The notes beneath the pieces were generated by a model. The model was not told the DNA's origin. It did no database searches and saw only the letters and a program-made list of their open reading frames with translations. This document shows positions 6,224 to 14,380 of a stretch of DNA of 20,615 bases, one piece after another; the first letter of the stretch is position 1; the number at the start of each line of letters is the position of its first letter. The DNA is from CAZQXD01 sp964597315 (GTDB taxonomy: Bacteria > Pseudomonadota > Gammaproteobacteria > Competibacterales > Competibacteraceae): contig CAZQXD010000071.1 in NCBI GenBank assembly GCA_964597315.1, forward strand, positions 1 to 20,615. The letters are read 5' to 3'. The position numbers were made by a program, and so were the translations under genes.

Positions 6224-8975
6224 AGGCCGTTTCCAGCAGTTCCCGCGCCAGGGTGAACAGTTCCCCCGGCTCCACCGGTTTGTGGAGTAGGGCGCGGACC
6301 CCGGCCTCTCGGGTTTGCTGCTCCGTGAGGCTATCGCTATAGCCAGTGTAGATGATCACCGGCAGGCCCGGGCGTAACGCTAACAGCCGCCGGGCCAGGT
6401 CGAAGCCGGTGAGCCTAGGCATGATCTGATCGGTGATCACCAGATCAAAGTGGCCGGGGTCGGCGCTCACGGTGGCCAGGGCTTGGGGACCGCTGTTTTT
6501 GAGGGTGACTTCAAGGCCCCAACTGGTCAATAGTTCGGCCATGAAATCCCCCACCATCTCATCGTCATCCACCACCAGCACCCGCCCCGATAGGGCGCTG
6601 CGGGGTTTGGATTCCTGAGTAGAGACCGATGGCGGCGGGGCGCTGTCCTCGGCGTTTTCCCGGAACACTGCGCCTCGGCCTGGGGCGCTATCCACCAGGA
6701 TATGGCCCCCATGCTCATGGACGATGCCATGGACCATGGACAGGCCCATGCCGCTGCCCTTACCGGCGCCCTTGGTGGTGTAAAAAGGCTCGAACATGCG
6801 CTCGGAAACGTCCGCTGGAATGCCGGGGCCGCTGTCTTCCACCGCCAGTTCCACGTAGACCCCTTGCACCGGCTGGCGGCAGGAGGCGCATGGTTCGTCC
6901 AGCCCTCGGCGATGGCGCAGGCTGACGCCCAGGCTGCCCATGCCGGCCATGGCGTCCCGGGCGTTGAGGCAGAGATTCATGAGAATCTGCTCCACCTGCA
7001 CCGGATTGAGCCGCACTTTGGGCAGGTCAGGGGCTAGGGTGGTGTGGAACTCAACGGTGGTCGGCAGGGTGGAGCGTAGCAGGGTGACGGACTCCCTGAC
7101 CAAGGGCGGCAGCGCCAGCACCCGGGGTTCGCAGCGTTGGCCGCGGCTGAAGATCAGCATTTGCCGGATCAGCTCCTTGGCCCGCTGGCTGGAGCGTTGG
7201 GTGCGTTGCAGGTAGCGGACCAAGGTGTCGTCTTCCAGTTGCCCGGCCCGTTCCAGGGCCATGGCCAGATAGCCGGTGACGCCGGTAAGGATATTGTTGA
7301 AGTCATGGGCGATGCCGCCGGTGAGATGGCCGATGGCCTCCATTTTCTGGGATTGGCGAAGCTGGGCCTCCAGTTGCGCCCGTTCCCGTTCGGCCTGTTT
7401 GCGTCCGCTAATATCCCGGACCACCGATAGCAAATGGGGCGCACCCCGGTAATGCATGGGCACCCCATGCACTTCCACGTCCACCGCCACCCCGTCGGCG
7501 TGCAGGGAACGGGCCTCGGCGTGAAAAGGCTGATCACTTTGCAGGGTGGACAAAAACATCTCGAAGGCATCCCGGGAGTCAGGATGAATAAAGCGGCGCG
7601 GGTCCATACGCATCAAGGCATCCCGCCCATAGCCATGAATCCGGCAGAAAGCCGGGTTGGCGTCCACAATCTTGCCCTCGGCGCTCCAGAGGGCCAGGCC
7701 ATCCACCGAGGCATTGAACACGGCCCGGTATTGTTCCTCGCTGGCGCGCAAAGCATCCTCGGCTTGCCGTCGCTCCAGCTCGGCGGCGGCCCGGGCGGCG
7801 AATATTTTCAGCACCGACTCAATCAGGGCCGGGTCGGTCATCTCTCGGTTGTCGATAATGACAATCAGCCCCAGGGGCCGGTTGTCGGCGTCGAACAAGG
7901 GGTAGGCGGCATAACTCTGGATGGCCAGTTGCTGCATTAATTCATCCCCTGGAAACAACTCCAGAACGCCGGAGGGATAGCATTGAAACCGTCGGCCCAC
8001 GACGCTGGCGCAGGGGGTGCCGGCCAGTTCATAACACTCGTTGGGTATACACCGCCCGGCGCAATGGATGGCCAGGGTCTGGATATGCTCCCCGTCGGCA
8101 GTCAGTTCCCCCACGAAGGCGCAGATGGCCCCCAGACTGTCGGCCAGATGCCGCGCCAGGTCCTGGAACACCTCCTCCCCGGAGGCGCTGGACACTCCCA
8201 GGGCGGCGTTGCGTAGGGCTTCCTCGGCGCGCTTGCGGTGGCTAATGTCCGTGGAGATGCCGCAGACCGCGTAGACCTGGCCCGCAGCATCGAACAGGGG
8301 GAATTTCTGGGACAGAAAAGTATAAGGGCGACCGTCGAACTCGACGTTTTCCTCGAACTCAATGGGTTGGCGCCGAGACAGCACCAGGGCGTCGTTATGA
8401 CCAAGGTTGGCGGCGATGGCCTCGCCGAACAGTTCCACATCGGTGTGGCCCAGGATATCTGCCTCGCGGCGGTGGCTCAGGCGCTGGTAATAGCGGTTGG
8501 CCAGCAAATGGCGGCCAGCGGTGTCCTTGACGTAGACCACGGCGGTGGTGTTGTCGAGAATCTGCTGCAAACGGGTCTCGCTGTCGCGCAGGGCGTCCTC
8601 GGCCCGGTGCAGGGCGGTCAGATCCTTGATCCGCGCCCGCAACCGGTCGGCGTCCCCGGGAATGGCTTCCAGGGCCAGCAGCAGGTCCAGGGGTTGGCCG
8701 TCTCCACCCAGTAGGCGCCATTCGAAGGACTGGGGCAGACCGGCCCGGGCCGCTGCCAGCCGCTGGGCCAGGACCGGTGTGGAGGGGGCGCCATCGGACT
8801 GCTGGGGCGGCGCCAGGCTTCCCAGAGACTGGCCAAGCAGCGCCTCCCGGGGCCGGTCCAGAAGCCGACAGGCCGCGTCGCTGCACGACTCCAGGATGTC
8901 GTTGTTCAACGTCAGTAGGACCTCGGTAGTCGACTGAGGCCAGGAGTCCGGGACGTGATCCGGAGTGCGGTTCAT
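6222..8975 (-). CDS. Soluble PAS-PAS-GAF-PAS hybrid histidine kinase
   Basis: This is 917 residues with no membrane segment, so the kinase is cytoplasmic. Order: a weak N-terminal PAS-like region (about 15-120), PAS (about 130-250, ending in GISTDISHRKRAEE), GAF (about 262-400) with several cysteines (305, 309, 314, 322, 332), and PAS (about 412-525, ending VVRDISGRKQAE). Then HisKA with phospho-acceptor His557 in GGIAHDFNN, HATPase (NLCLNARDA, EDSGPGIP, GSGMGLSMVHGI) and a C-terminal receiver (about 797-915) with phospho-Asp849 and Lys899. A CASC pair (696 and 699) sits in the ATPase domain. The last strand of the ATPase domain ends unusually (AVFRENAEDSAPPP rather than a hydrophobic xxLP ending). 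Start ATG 8975 has AAGG upstream. Signal and output partner are unknown. Confidence 0.92.
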   Translation of the reverse strand: MNRTPDHVPDSWPQSTTEVLLTLNNDILESCSDAACRLLDRPREALLGQSLGSLAPPQQSDGAPSTPVLAQRLAAARAGLPQSFEWRLLGGDGQPLDLLLALEAIPGDADRLRARIKDLTALHRAEDALRDSETRLQQILDNTTAVVYVKDTAGRHLLANRYYQRLSHRREADILGHTDVELFGEAIAANLGHNDALVLSRRQPIEFEENVEFDGRPYTFLSQKFPLFDAAGQVYAVCGISTDISHRKRAEEALRNAALGVSSASGEEVFQDLARHLADSLGAICAFVGELTADGEHIQTLAIHCAGRCIPNECYELAGTPCASVVGRRFQCYPSGVLELFPGDELMQQLAIQSYAAYPLFDADNRPLGLIVIIDNREMTDPALIESVLKIFAARAAAELERRQAEDALRASEEQYRAVFNASVDGLALWSAEGKIVDANPAFCRIHGYGRDALMRMDPRRFIHPDSRDAFEMFLSTLQSDQPFHAEARSLHADGVAVDVEVHGVPMHYRGAPHLLSVVRDISGRKQAERERAQLEAQLRQSQKMEAIGHLTGGIAHDFNNILTGVTGYLAMALERAGQLEDDTLVRYLQRTQRSSQRAKELIRQMLIFSRGQRCEPRVLALPPLVRESVTLLRSTLPTTVEFHTTLAPDLPKVRLNPVQVEQILMNLCLNARDAMAGMGSLGVSLRHRRGLDEPCASCRQPVQGVYVELAVEDSGPGIPADVSERMFEPFYTTKGAGKGSGMGLSMVHGIVHEHGGHILVDSAPGRGAVFRENAEDSAPPPSVSTQESKPRSALSGRVLVVDDDEMVGDFMAELLTSWGLEVTLKNSGPQALATVSADPGHFDLVITDQIMPRLTGFDLARRLLALRPGLPVIIYTGYSDSLTEQQTREAGVRALLHKPVEPGELFTLARELLETA

Positions 8976-9152
8976 GGGACGGGCCTTGAGGCGGATGGCG
9001 GCGGTATTACTTTGATAAACATAGCACCGACTACTGGCGGCGGCGACGTCGGGAGCGGCGGAAACAATTGTAACTAAATGGCCGTATTGGGAAATCCACT
9101 AGAAACCAGGCCGCCCTAATCTGCACTCATGATGAGCAGAGGAGGGTAGGTG

Positions 9153-9410
9153 ATGCAAACCGTAGCCAATACCAATGTGTTATCCCTGGGCCTGACTGAA
9201 GAGTCGGCGCCGAAGCCGCGCCGGCGGCGGGTCTTGAGGCGGATGGTCGTGGCCCTGCGCCGTTGGGTCCGGGCCGTGCGCTACCGCCGCCTGGAGAAGC
9301 AGACGTACCGGGCGCTTATGGAGCTGGATGACTGGCAGTTGCGGGATATTGGCCTTAGCCGCAGCGATCTGATGGCCGTGGCCCGGGGGACTTTTCAGGG
9401 GCGCCGCTAA
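9153..9410 (+). CDS. DUF1127 small basic protein
   Basis: This is 85 residues from ATG 9153, chosen over the adjacent GTG 9150 because AGGAGG ends 7 bases before it. The C-terminal motif LMELDDWQLRDIGLSRSDL is the DUF1127 (YjiS-like) signature. The N-terminal half is very arginine-rich (PKPRRRRVLRRMVVALRRW). Some small DUF1127 proteins in alphaproteobacteria affect RNA turnover and phosphate or stress responses; nothing here fixes a role. The gene ends two bases before the stop of the convergent OmpR-type regulator. Confidence 0.85.
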   Translation: MQTVANTNVLSLGLTEESAPKPRRRRVLRRMVVALRRWVRAVRYRRLEKQTYRALMELDDWQLRDIGLSRSDLMAVARGTFQGRR

Positions 9411-9412
9411 TA

Positions 9413-10132
9413 TTAGTCGTGACTGGGCACGAACATATACCCCGCCCCCCGGATGGTCTTGATGGCCTGGGGTTTGGCGGGGTCTTCCTCGATTTTGCGG
9501 CGCAGCCGGGTAACGCGGATATCGATGCTGCGATCAAAGGGTTCCCAGTCTCGGTTATGGGCCAGGTTTAGGAGTTGGTCACGGGACAACACCCGGTTGG
9601 GATGGGTGGCGAAGGCTTGGAGCAGGTCGAATTCCATGCTGGTGAGGGGGATTTCCTGGCCGTCGCCGTCGAAGAGCTGGTGGGACTCCAGATTGAGGAT
9701 GCAGCGTCCGAAGCGGATGCCCTGGAGGGTGTCGGCGGCGGTGGTGGTGGCGGCCTGCCCGCCGGTCAGTCGACGCAGCACGCTTTTCACTCGGGCCAGC
9801 AGTTCCCTGGGGTCGAAGGGCTTGGTGACATAATCGTCGGCGCCCACCTCCAGCCCCACTACCCGGTCCACCACATCCCCCATGGCGGTGAGCATGATGA
9901 TGCCCACCCGATGATGCTCTCGCAGGTAGCGGGCCAGGGTCAGCCCGTCCTCGCCAGGCATTTTCACATCCAGCAGCACCAGATCAAAGCTGTTCACCTC
10001 CAGGGCCTGGCGCATAGCGCCGCCGCCGTCGGCGATGGTCACCTGAAAACCCTGGTCGCTTAGGTATTCCGCCACCATCTCCCGTAACTCGGCTTCGTCG
10101 TCCACTACCAGAATGCGGTTGTTGTCGGTCAT
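9413..10132 (-). CDS. OmpR-family response regulator
   Basis: This is 239 residues. The receiver domain (about 4-118) has the acidic pair Asp11/Asp12, phospho-acceptor Asp55 in LVLLDVKMP, Thr82 and Lys104. The C-terminal winged helix (about 137-236) has SMEFDLLQAFATHPNRVLSRDQLL, DRSIDIRVTRLRRKIE and IKTIRGAGYMFVP, typical of OmpR/PhoB DNA-binding domains. No dedicated kinase gene adjoins it; both kinases in the window carry their own receivers. The nearest same-strand gene is the MoxR ATPase, 64 bases upstream, so a shared transcript is possible. The leader lacks a strong ribosome site. Confidence 0.95.
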   Translation of the reverse strand: MTDNNRILVVDDEAELREMVAEYLSDQGFQVTIADGGGAMRQALEVNSFDLVLLDVKMPGEDGLTLARYLREHHRVGIIMLTAMGDVVDRVVGLEVGADDYVTKPFDPRELLARVKSVLRRLTGGQAATTTAADTLQGIRFGRCILNLESHQLFDGDGQEIPLTSMEFDLLQAFATHPNRVLSRDQLLNLAHNRDWEPFDRSIDIRVTRLRRKIEEDPAKPQAIKTIRGAGYMFVPSHD

Positions 10133-10196
10133 GGCCGGTCTGCCTGTCTAGTACCGTTGCCTGATGAGTAGTTTAGCCCCTTCCGGGGTCCCTGCC

Positions 10197-11048
10197 TTAC
10201 TTCTGCCGCCGACTCAGAAACACCAGCCGCTCGAACAGATGCACGTCCTGTTCGTTCTTGAGCAGCGCCCCGTGCAGGGGCGGGATCAGCTTGCGCTGGT
10301 CCTTGGCCCGGAGGGCCTCGGCGGGGATGTCCTCGGCCACCAGTAGTTTGATCCAATCCAGCAGTTCCGAAGTGGAGGGTTTTTTCTTCAGGCCCGGAAT
10401 CTCCCGCAGGCCAAAGAAAACTTCCAGGGCCTCGGCCAGCAGGTGTTTCTTGAGGTCCGGGAAGTGTACCCCGACAATCTCGGTCATGGTGTCCCGGTCT
10501 GGGAAGCGGATGTAGTGGAAGAAGCAGCGGCGCAGGAAGGCGTCCGGCAGTTCTTTTTCATTGTTGCTGGTGATGATGATGATGGGCCGCTGCCGGGCCT
10601 TTATCACCTGTTGGGTCTCGTAGACGTGGAACTCCATGCGGTCCAGTTCCAGCAGCAGGTCGTTGGGGAATTCAATATCCGCCTTGTCGATCTCGTCGAT
10701 CAGCAGCACCGGCTGGCGCTCGGACTCGAAGGCGTCCCAGAGCTTGCCCTTGACGATGTAGTTGCCGATGTCATGCACCTTGGGGTCCCCCAGTTGGGAG
10801 TCCCGCAGCCGGGCCACGGCGTCGTATTCGTATAGCCCCTGGCGGGCCTTGGTGGTGGACTTGATATGCCACTGGATCAGGGTTCGGTCCAGCGCCCGGG
10901 CCACTTCCTCGGCGAGCAGGGTCTTGCCGGTGCCAGGCTCGCCCTTGATGAGCAGCGGTCGGCCTAGGGTGATGGCGGCGTTGACCGCCAGGTTCAAGTC
11001 GGCGGTGGCCACATAGGTGCTGGTTCCAGAAAAACGCTGATCGGTCAT
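10197..11048 (-). CDS. MoxR-family AAA+ ATPase
   Basis: This is 283 residues. Walker A is GEPGTGKT (36-43), Walker B is VLLIDE (114-119), sensor 1 is TSN (160-162) and a likely arginine finger lies in FLRRC (173-174). MoxR ATPases act as chaperone-like remodellers, usually with a von Willebrand A-domain protein (CoxE or related) encoded next door; none is adjacent here, the next gene being the OmpR-type regulator. AGAGAG lies upstream of ATG 11048. The family is certain, the client unknown. Confidence 0.92.
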   Translation of the reverse strand: MTDQRFSGTSTYVATADLNLAVNAAITLGRPLLIKGEPGTGKTLLAEEVARALDRTLIQWHIKSTTKARQGLYEYDAVARLRDSQLGDPKVHDIGNYIVKGKLWDAFESERQPVLLIDEIDKADIEFPNDLLLELDRMEFHVYETQQVIKARQRPIIIITSNNEKELPDAFLRRCFFHYIRFPDRDTMTEIVGVHFPDLKKHLLAEALEVFFGLREIPGLKKKPSTSELLDWIKLLVAEDIPAEALRAKDQRKLIPPLHGALLKNEQDVHLFERLVFLSRRQK

Positions 11049-11180
11049 GGGGACTCTCTAGGCTGACGGCCCGGCTATTCTAGCCCAGCCACTGCCGCCA
11101 TGCAGCCGTGCCGGGGTCGATCCCTAACGCGGTCGTGGCAGCTATAGTTATGACGTCAATTTTCCCACAAGGAGCCACCC

Positions 11181-11996
11181 ATGATTTTGGCCACCCCCCG
11201 CAATCTTGCCGCCCTGCTGCTGCTGTGTCTGTCCGGTTTAGCCGGCGCCGCTACGGCCCAAACCGTTGAGCTGCTCTGGTATGGCCAGGCGGCGTTTCGC
11301 ATCGCTACTCCCGGCGGCAAGGTGGTGCTTGTCGACCCCTTCATCACCCGCAATCCCGCCACCCCCGCAGCCCTCAAGGATCTGGCCAAGCTGGGCAGGG
11401 TGGACCTGATCCTGGTTACCCACGGCCACGGAGACCACTGGGGCGATACTGTGGAGATCGCCAGTCAAACCGGCGCCCCGGTGGGGCTCAACGCCGACCT
11501 GGGCAATACCGTCAAGGCCCTGGGCTTGCTGCCCGGAGAGCAGTTGATCCGCTTCAACAAGAGCGGCTCCATCACCGTGGCCGGGATCAAGGTCACCATG
11601 GTTCGGGCCGAACACAGCAGCACCCTGGTCCACACCGATGACACCGGCGTCGAGACCGTCCACCCCGGGGGCGAGCCGGCGGGCTATATCATCGAGCTGG
11701 AAAACGGTTTCAAGATTTACCATGCCGGGGACACCGGAGTGTTCGGGGATATGCAGTTCATCGGCGAGTTCTATCGCCCGGACCTGGCCTTGCTGCCCAT
11801 CGGCGGGCATTTCACCATGGACCCGGCCCACGCCGCCGATGCGCTGCGCTATCTGCTGAAAACCCGGCGGGTGATCCCCATGCATTACGGCACCTTCCCT
11901 ATACTCAAGGGCACCCCCGAGGCGTTCAAGGAGGCCCTGGGCCAGTCCCCGATAGAGGTGATCGTGATGAACCCCGGCGAGCGCAAGCGTTTCTGA
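11181..11996 (+). CDS. Exported metallo-beta-lactamase-fold hydrolase (UPF0173 type)
   Basis: This is 271 residues with an N-terminal signal peptide (LAALLLLCLSGLAGAATA, cleavage near residue 26), so the protein is probably periplasmic. Metal ligands of the fold are visible: HGHGDH (81-86), His145 in RAEHSS, Asp184 in HAGDTG and His235 in MHYGTFP. The sequence between them matches the UPF0173 metal-dependent hydrolase family, whose cytoplasmic members are shorter and lack the leader. The substrate is unknown. AAGGAG precedes ATG 11181. The stop is 5 bases before the GTG of the amidohydrolase gene, so the two form an operon. Confidence 0.9.
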   Translation: MILATPRNLAALLLLCLSGLAGAATAQTVELLWYGQAAFRIATPGGKVVLVDPFITRNPATPAALKDLAKLGRVDLILVTHGHGDHWGDTVEIASQTGAPVGLNADLGNTVKALGLLPGEQLIRFNKSGSITVAGIKVTMVRAEHSSTLVHTDDTGVETVHPGGEPAGYIIELENGFKIYHAGDTGVFGDMQFIGEFYRPDLALLPIGGHFTMDPAHAADALRYLLKTRRVIPMHYGTFPILKGTPEAFKEALGQSPIEVIVMNPGERKRF

Positions 11997-12001
11997 GTCC
12001 C

Positions 12002-13033
12002 GTGAAGACCATTTACAGCCCTGAGCATCGCCTTCAGCAGGGTCGAGGCGAACTCAACGACGGCCAGCTCATGCCCTGCTTCGAAAAGCCGGAGCGGGCC
12101 GAGCTGGTGCTTGCCCGGGTGCGGGACCAGGCCCTGGGGGAGGTGCTTCCGCCCCGAACGTTTGGTCGCGCCCCCCTGGCCCGGGTCCACGCCGATAATT
12201 ACCTGAGCTTTCTGGAAACCGCTTGGGACGCCTGGGTAGCCGAGCATGGGGATGCCCACGATGCCCTGCCCCTGATCTGGCCGGTGCGGGGTTTCCGGTC
12301 CATCGAACCGGAGAATATCGACGGCAAGTTGTCCTATTTTTCCTGCGACGCCGGCACCCCCATCACCGCAGGCACCTGGCGGGCGGCCACCGCGTCGGCC
12401 AACGTGGCCCTCACCAGCCAGGCCCTGGTGGCCGAAGGCGAACGGGGGGTGTTCGCCCTATGCCGCCCACCCGGCCACCACGCCGCCGCCGATTATTGCG
12501 GCGGCTATTGTTTCCTCAATAACGCCGCCATCGCTGCCCAAGCATTCCGGGACGCCGGGGCGGCCCGGGTGGCGGTGCTGGACGTGGACTACCACCACGG
12601 CAACGGCACCCAGAGTATCTTCTACCGGCGCCGGGATATACTGACCCTGTCCCTGCACAGCGACCCGGCCCACGAGTTCCCCTATTTCCTGGGCCATGCC
12701 GACGAGCCGGGAGAGGGAGAGGGAGAGGGCTTCAACGTCAATTACCCTCTGCCCTGGGGCACCGATTACGACCGTTGGTCGGCGGCCCTGGAGGATGCCT
12801 GTGGGCGCCTCGCCGAATACGCCCCCGAAGCCCTGGTGGTGGCTCTGGGGGTGGACACCTTCAAGGGCGATCCCATTTCCCGGTTTCAACTGGATAGTGA
12901 CGATTACCCCAGGATCGGCGAGCGTATCGCCCGGCTGGGCCTGCCCACCCTGTTCGTAATGGAAGGGGGCTATGCGGTGGAATCCATCGGCGTCAATGCG
13001 GTGAATGTGCTGACAGGTTTCGACGGCCGCTGA
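12002..13033 (+). CDS. Acetylpolyamine amidohydrolase (histone-deacetylase fold)
   Basis: This is 343 residues from GTG 12002; the N-terminus (KTIYSPEHRLQQGRGELNDG) aligns with bacterial acetylpolyamine amidohydrolases from the first residues, which supports the GTG. The catalytic His pair is 159-160 (PPGHH). Zinc ligands are Asp196 and His198 (DVDYHHGNGT) and Asp285 (GVDTFKGDP), and the catalytic tyrosine is Tyr324 in MEGGYA. Enzymes of this group release acetate from N-acetylputrescine or N-acetylcadaverine. A short GEGEGEG run (near 237-243) comes from a GAGGGA-type repeat. The ribosome site is weak, as expected for coupling to the hydrolase gene ahead. Its last 19 codons, stop and 12 further bases are repeated beyond the R-M cassette, so the gene stays intact beside the insertion. 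Confidence 0.9.
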   Translation: MKTIYSPEHRLQQGRGELNDGQLMPCFEKPERAELVLARVRDQALGEVLPPRTFGRAPLARVHADNYLSFLETAWDAWVAEHGDAHDALPLIWPVRGFRSIEPENIDGKLSYFSCDAGTPITAGTWRAATASANVALTSQALVAEGERGVFALCRPPGHHAAADYCGGYCFLNNAAIAAQAFRDAGAARVAVLDVDYHHGNGTQSIFYRRRDILTLSLHSDPAHEFPYFLGHADEPGEGEGEGFNVNYPLPWGTDYDRWSAALEDACGRLAEYAPEALVVALGVDTFKGDPISRFQLDSDDYPRIGERIARLGLPTLFVMEGGYAVESIGVNAVNVLTGFDGR

Positions 13034-13045
13034 AATAATTGAAAC
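12974..13045. repeat. Left copy of the 72-bp direct repeat bounding the R-M cassette
   Basis: This covers codons 325-343 and the stop of the amidohydrolase gene plus 12 bases (ending AATAATTGAAAC). It matches 15356-15427 at 70 of 72 positions. The mismatches are at 12982 and 12987; from 12988 on, 58 bases are identical. Similarity stops sharply after 13045. Confidence 0.97.
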
Positions 13046-13047
13046 AG

Positions 13048-13065
13048 GGCGGCGTCAGCACCGCC
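13048..13065. terminator. Hairpin just inside the left cassette edge
   Basis: GGCGG and CCGCC form a 5-bp stem around an 8-base loop, 14 bases past the amidohydrolase stop codon. There is no T-run. It may end the hydrolase-amidohydrolase transcript, but support is weak. Confidence 0.22.
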
Positions 13066-13216
13066 GTGAAGAGGCAGCAGACAGGGGAGGCCAAGGCCGA
13101 GCCCGATTAGGACCTACGGGAAGCCGTCCGGCTGGAAACAGTTTTATCTGGGCACGTGAACTAACGAACAGGAATGTCTTGAAAGATAAGATTAAAAACT
13201 ATCTGGGAAACAAGCC

Positions 13217-14380
13217 ATGAGAGCAATTGAATTATTTGCTGGCGCTGGCGGCTTGGGTATGGGTATAAGCCGCTCCGGTTTCGAAACTGCGGCTGTCATC
13301 GAATGGGACCGCTATTGCTGCGACACCATTCGGGAAAATCAGGTCCGAGGCTTGTTCCCCGTGACCCAGTGGCCACTCACCGAGGGCGACGTTCGAGCGT
13401 TTGACTTCCGGCCCTTCGCAGGCCGTGTCGATCTGGTGTCGGGTGGTCCACCCTGCCAACCCTTCTCGCTTGGGGGAAAACACCGCGCCCATGCCGATGC
13501 CCGTGATATGTTCCCCGAGGCTGTCCGTTCCGTGCGCGAAATTCAGCCGCGGGCCTTCCTCTTCGAGAACGTTAAGGGTCTTACCCGGACAACCTTTGCC
13601 AGCTACTTTGAGTACATCCGTTTACAACTTTCCTATCCAGAGATCATTGGCAACCCAGGCGAGAACTGGACGAACCACCTGGCGCGGCTTGAGCGACATC
13701 ATACTCAGGGCGGTACCATGGACCTTCAATACCGCCTTGTGACCCGTGTTCTCAACGCTGCGGATTACGGCGTCCCGCAGCGGAGGGAGCGGGTGTTTTT
13801 CGTCGGGTTCCGTTCCGATTTGGATATTGAATGGGCATTTCCCGATCCTACTCATTCACGGGACGCGCTACTCTGGGAACAAGGTCGGTCCGGGGAGTAC
13901 TGGGAACGTCATGAAGTACCTTCCTTGGAGAGAATCGTGCCAGAGCGGGTCAAGGCAAGAATCAGAACCTTGGCCCAAAAACCATATTTTTTACCATGGC
14001 GAACGATTCGGGATGCCATCTCCGATCTACCCGACCCCGAGCGAAATCCGGCCAAGGCGGCTCAATATTTCAATCACCGCTTCCAGCCTGGCGCACGGAG
14101 TTATCCTGGTCACACCGGAAGCCCGCTTGATGAACCGGCTAAGACCCTGAAGGCAGGCGTTCACGGTGTGCCCGGCGGGGAAAACATGCTGCTGAGGCCG
14201 GACGGTTCCCTACGCTATTTCACCGTGAGGGAAAGCGCCCGTCTGCAAGTGTTCCCCGACAACTTCCTGTTTCATGGATCATGGACGGAAACCATGCGTC
14301 AGCTTGGCAATGCCGTCCCCGTTGGATTGGCCGAGATAGTAGCCTCCGATATCCGTCGGCATTTGGAGCAACGGCATTGA
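13217..14380 (+). CDS. C5-cytosine DNA methyltransferase of an Eco29kI-type R-M system
   Basis: This is 387 residues with the ordered C5-methyltransferase motifs. They are motif I FAGAGGLGMG (7-16, S-adenosylmethionine binding), motif IV GGPPCQPFS (76-84) with nucleophile Cys80, motif VI FENVKG (116-121) and motif VIII QRRERVFFVG (188-197). The variable target-recognition region lies roughly at 200-300, and motif X is GNAVPVGLAE (364-373). It protects host DNA from the nuclease encoded by the next gene. Because that nuclease is Eco29kI-like, the expected target is CCGCGG; this is inference by association. ATG 13217 begins exactly where the family starts; the ribosome site is weak (GGGA about 10 bases upstream). 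The stop overlaps the TTG of the nuclease gene by 2 bases. The gene itself holds one CCGCGG site (13547-13552). Confidence 0.95.
   Translation: MRAIELFAGAGGLGMGISRSGFETAAVIEWDRYCCDTIRENQVRGLFPVTQWPLTEGDVRAFDFRPFAGRVDLVSGGPPCQPFSLGGKHRAHADARDMFPEAVRSVREIQPRAFLFENVKGLTRTTFASYFEYIRLQLSYPEIIGNPGENWTNHLARLERHHTQGGTMDLQYRLVTRVLNAADYGVPQRRERVFFVGFRSDLDIEWAFPDPTHSRDALLWEQGRSGEYWERHEVPSLERIVPERVKARIRTLAQKPYFLPWRTIRDAISDLPDPERNPAKAAQYFNHRFQPGARSYPGHTGSPLDEPAKTLKAGVHGVPGGENMLLRPDGSLRYFTVRESARLQVFPDNFLFHGSWTETMRQLGNAVPVGLAEIVASDIRRHLEQRH

Noticed and set aside
13067..13111. Tiny GTG-started frame upstream of the methyltransferase as a controller (C) protein
   Set aside because: It is only 14 codons, with no helix-turn-helix and no ribosome site.
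13179..13205. TTGAAA and TATCTG as a promoter for the methyltransferase
   Set aside because: The spacer is 15 bases and the -10 match is poor; not enough to annotate.
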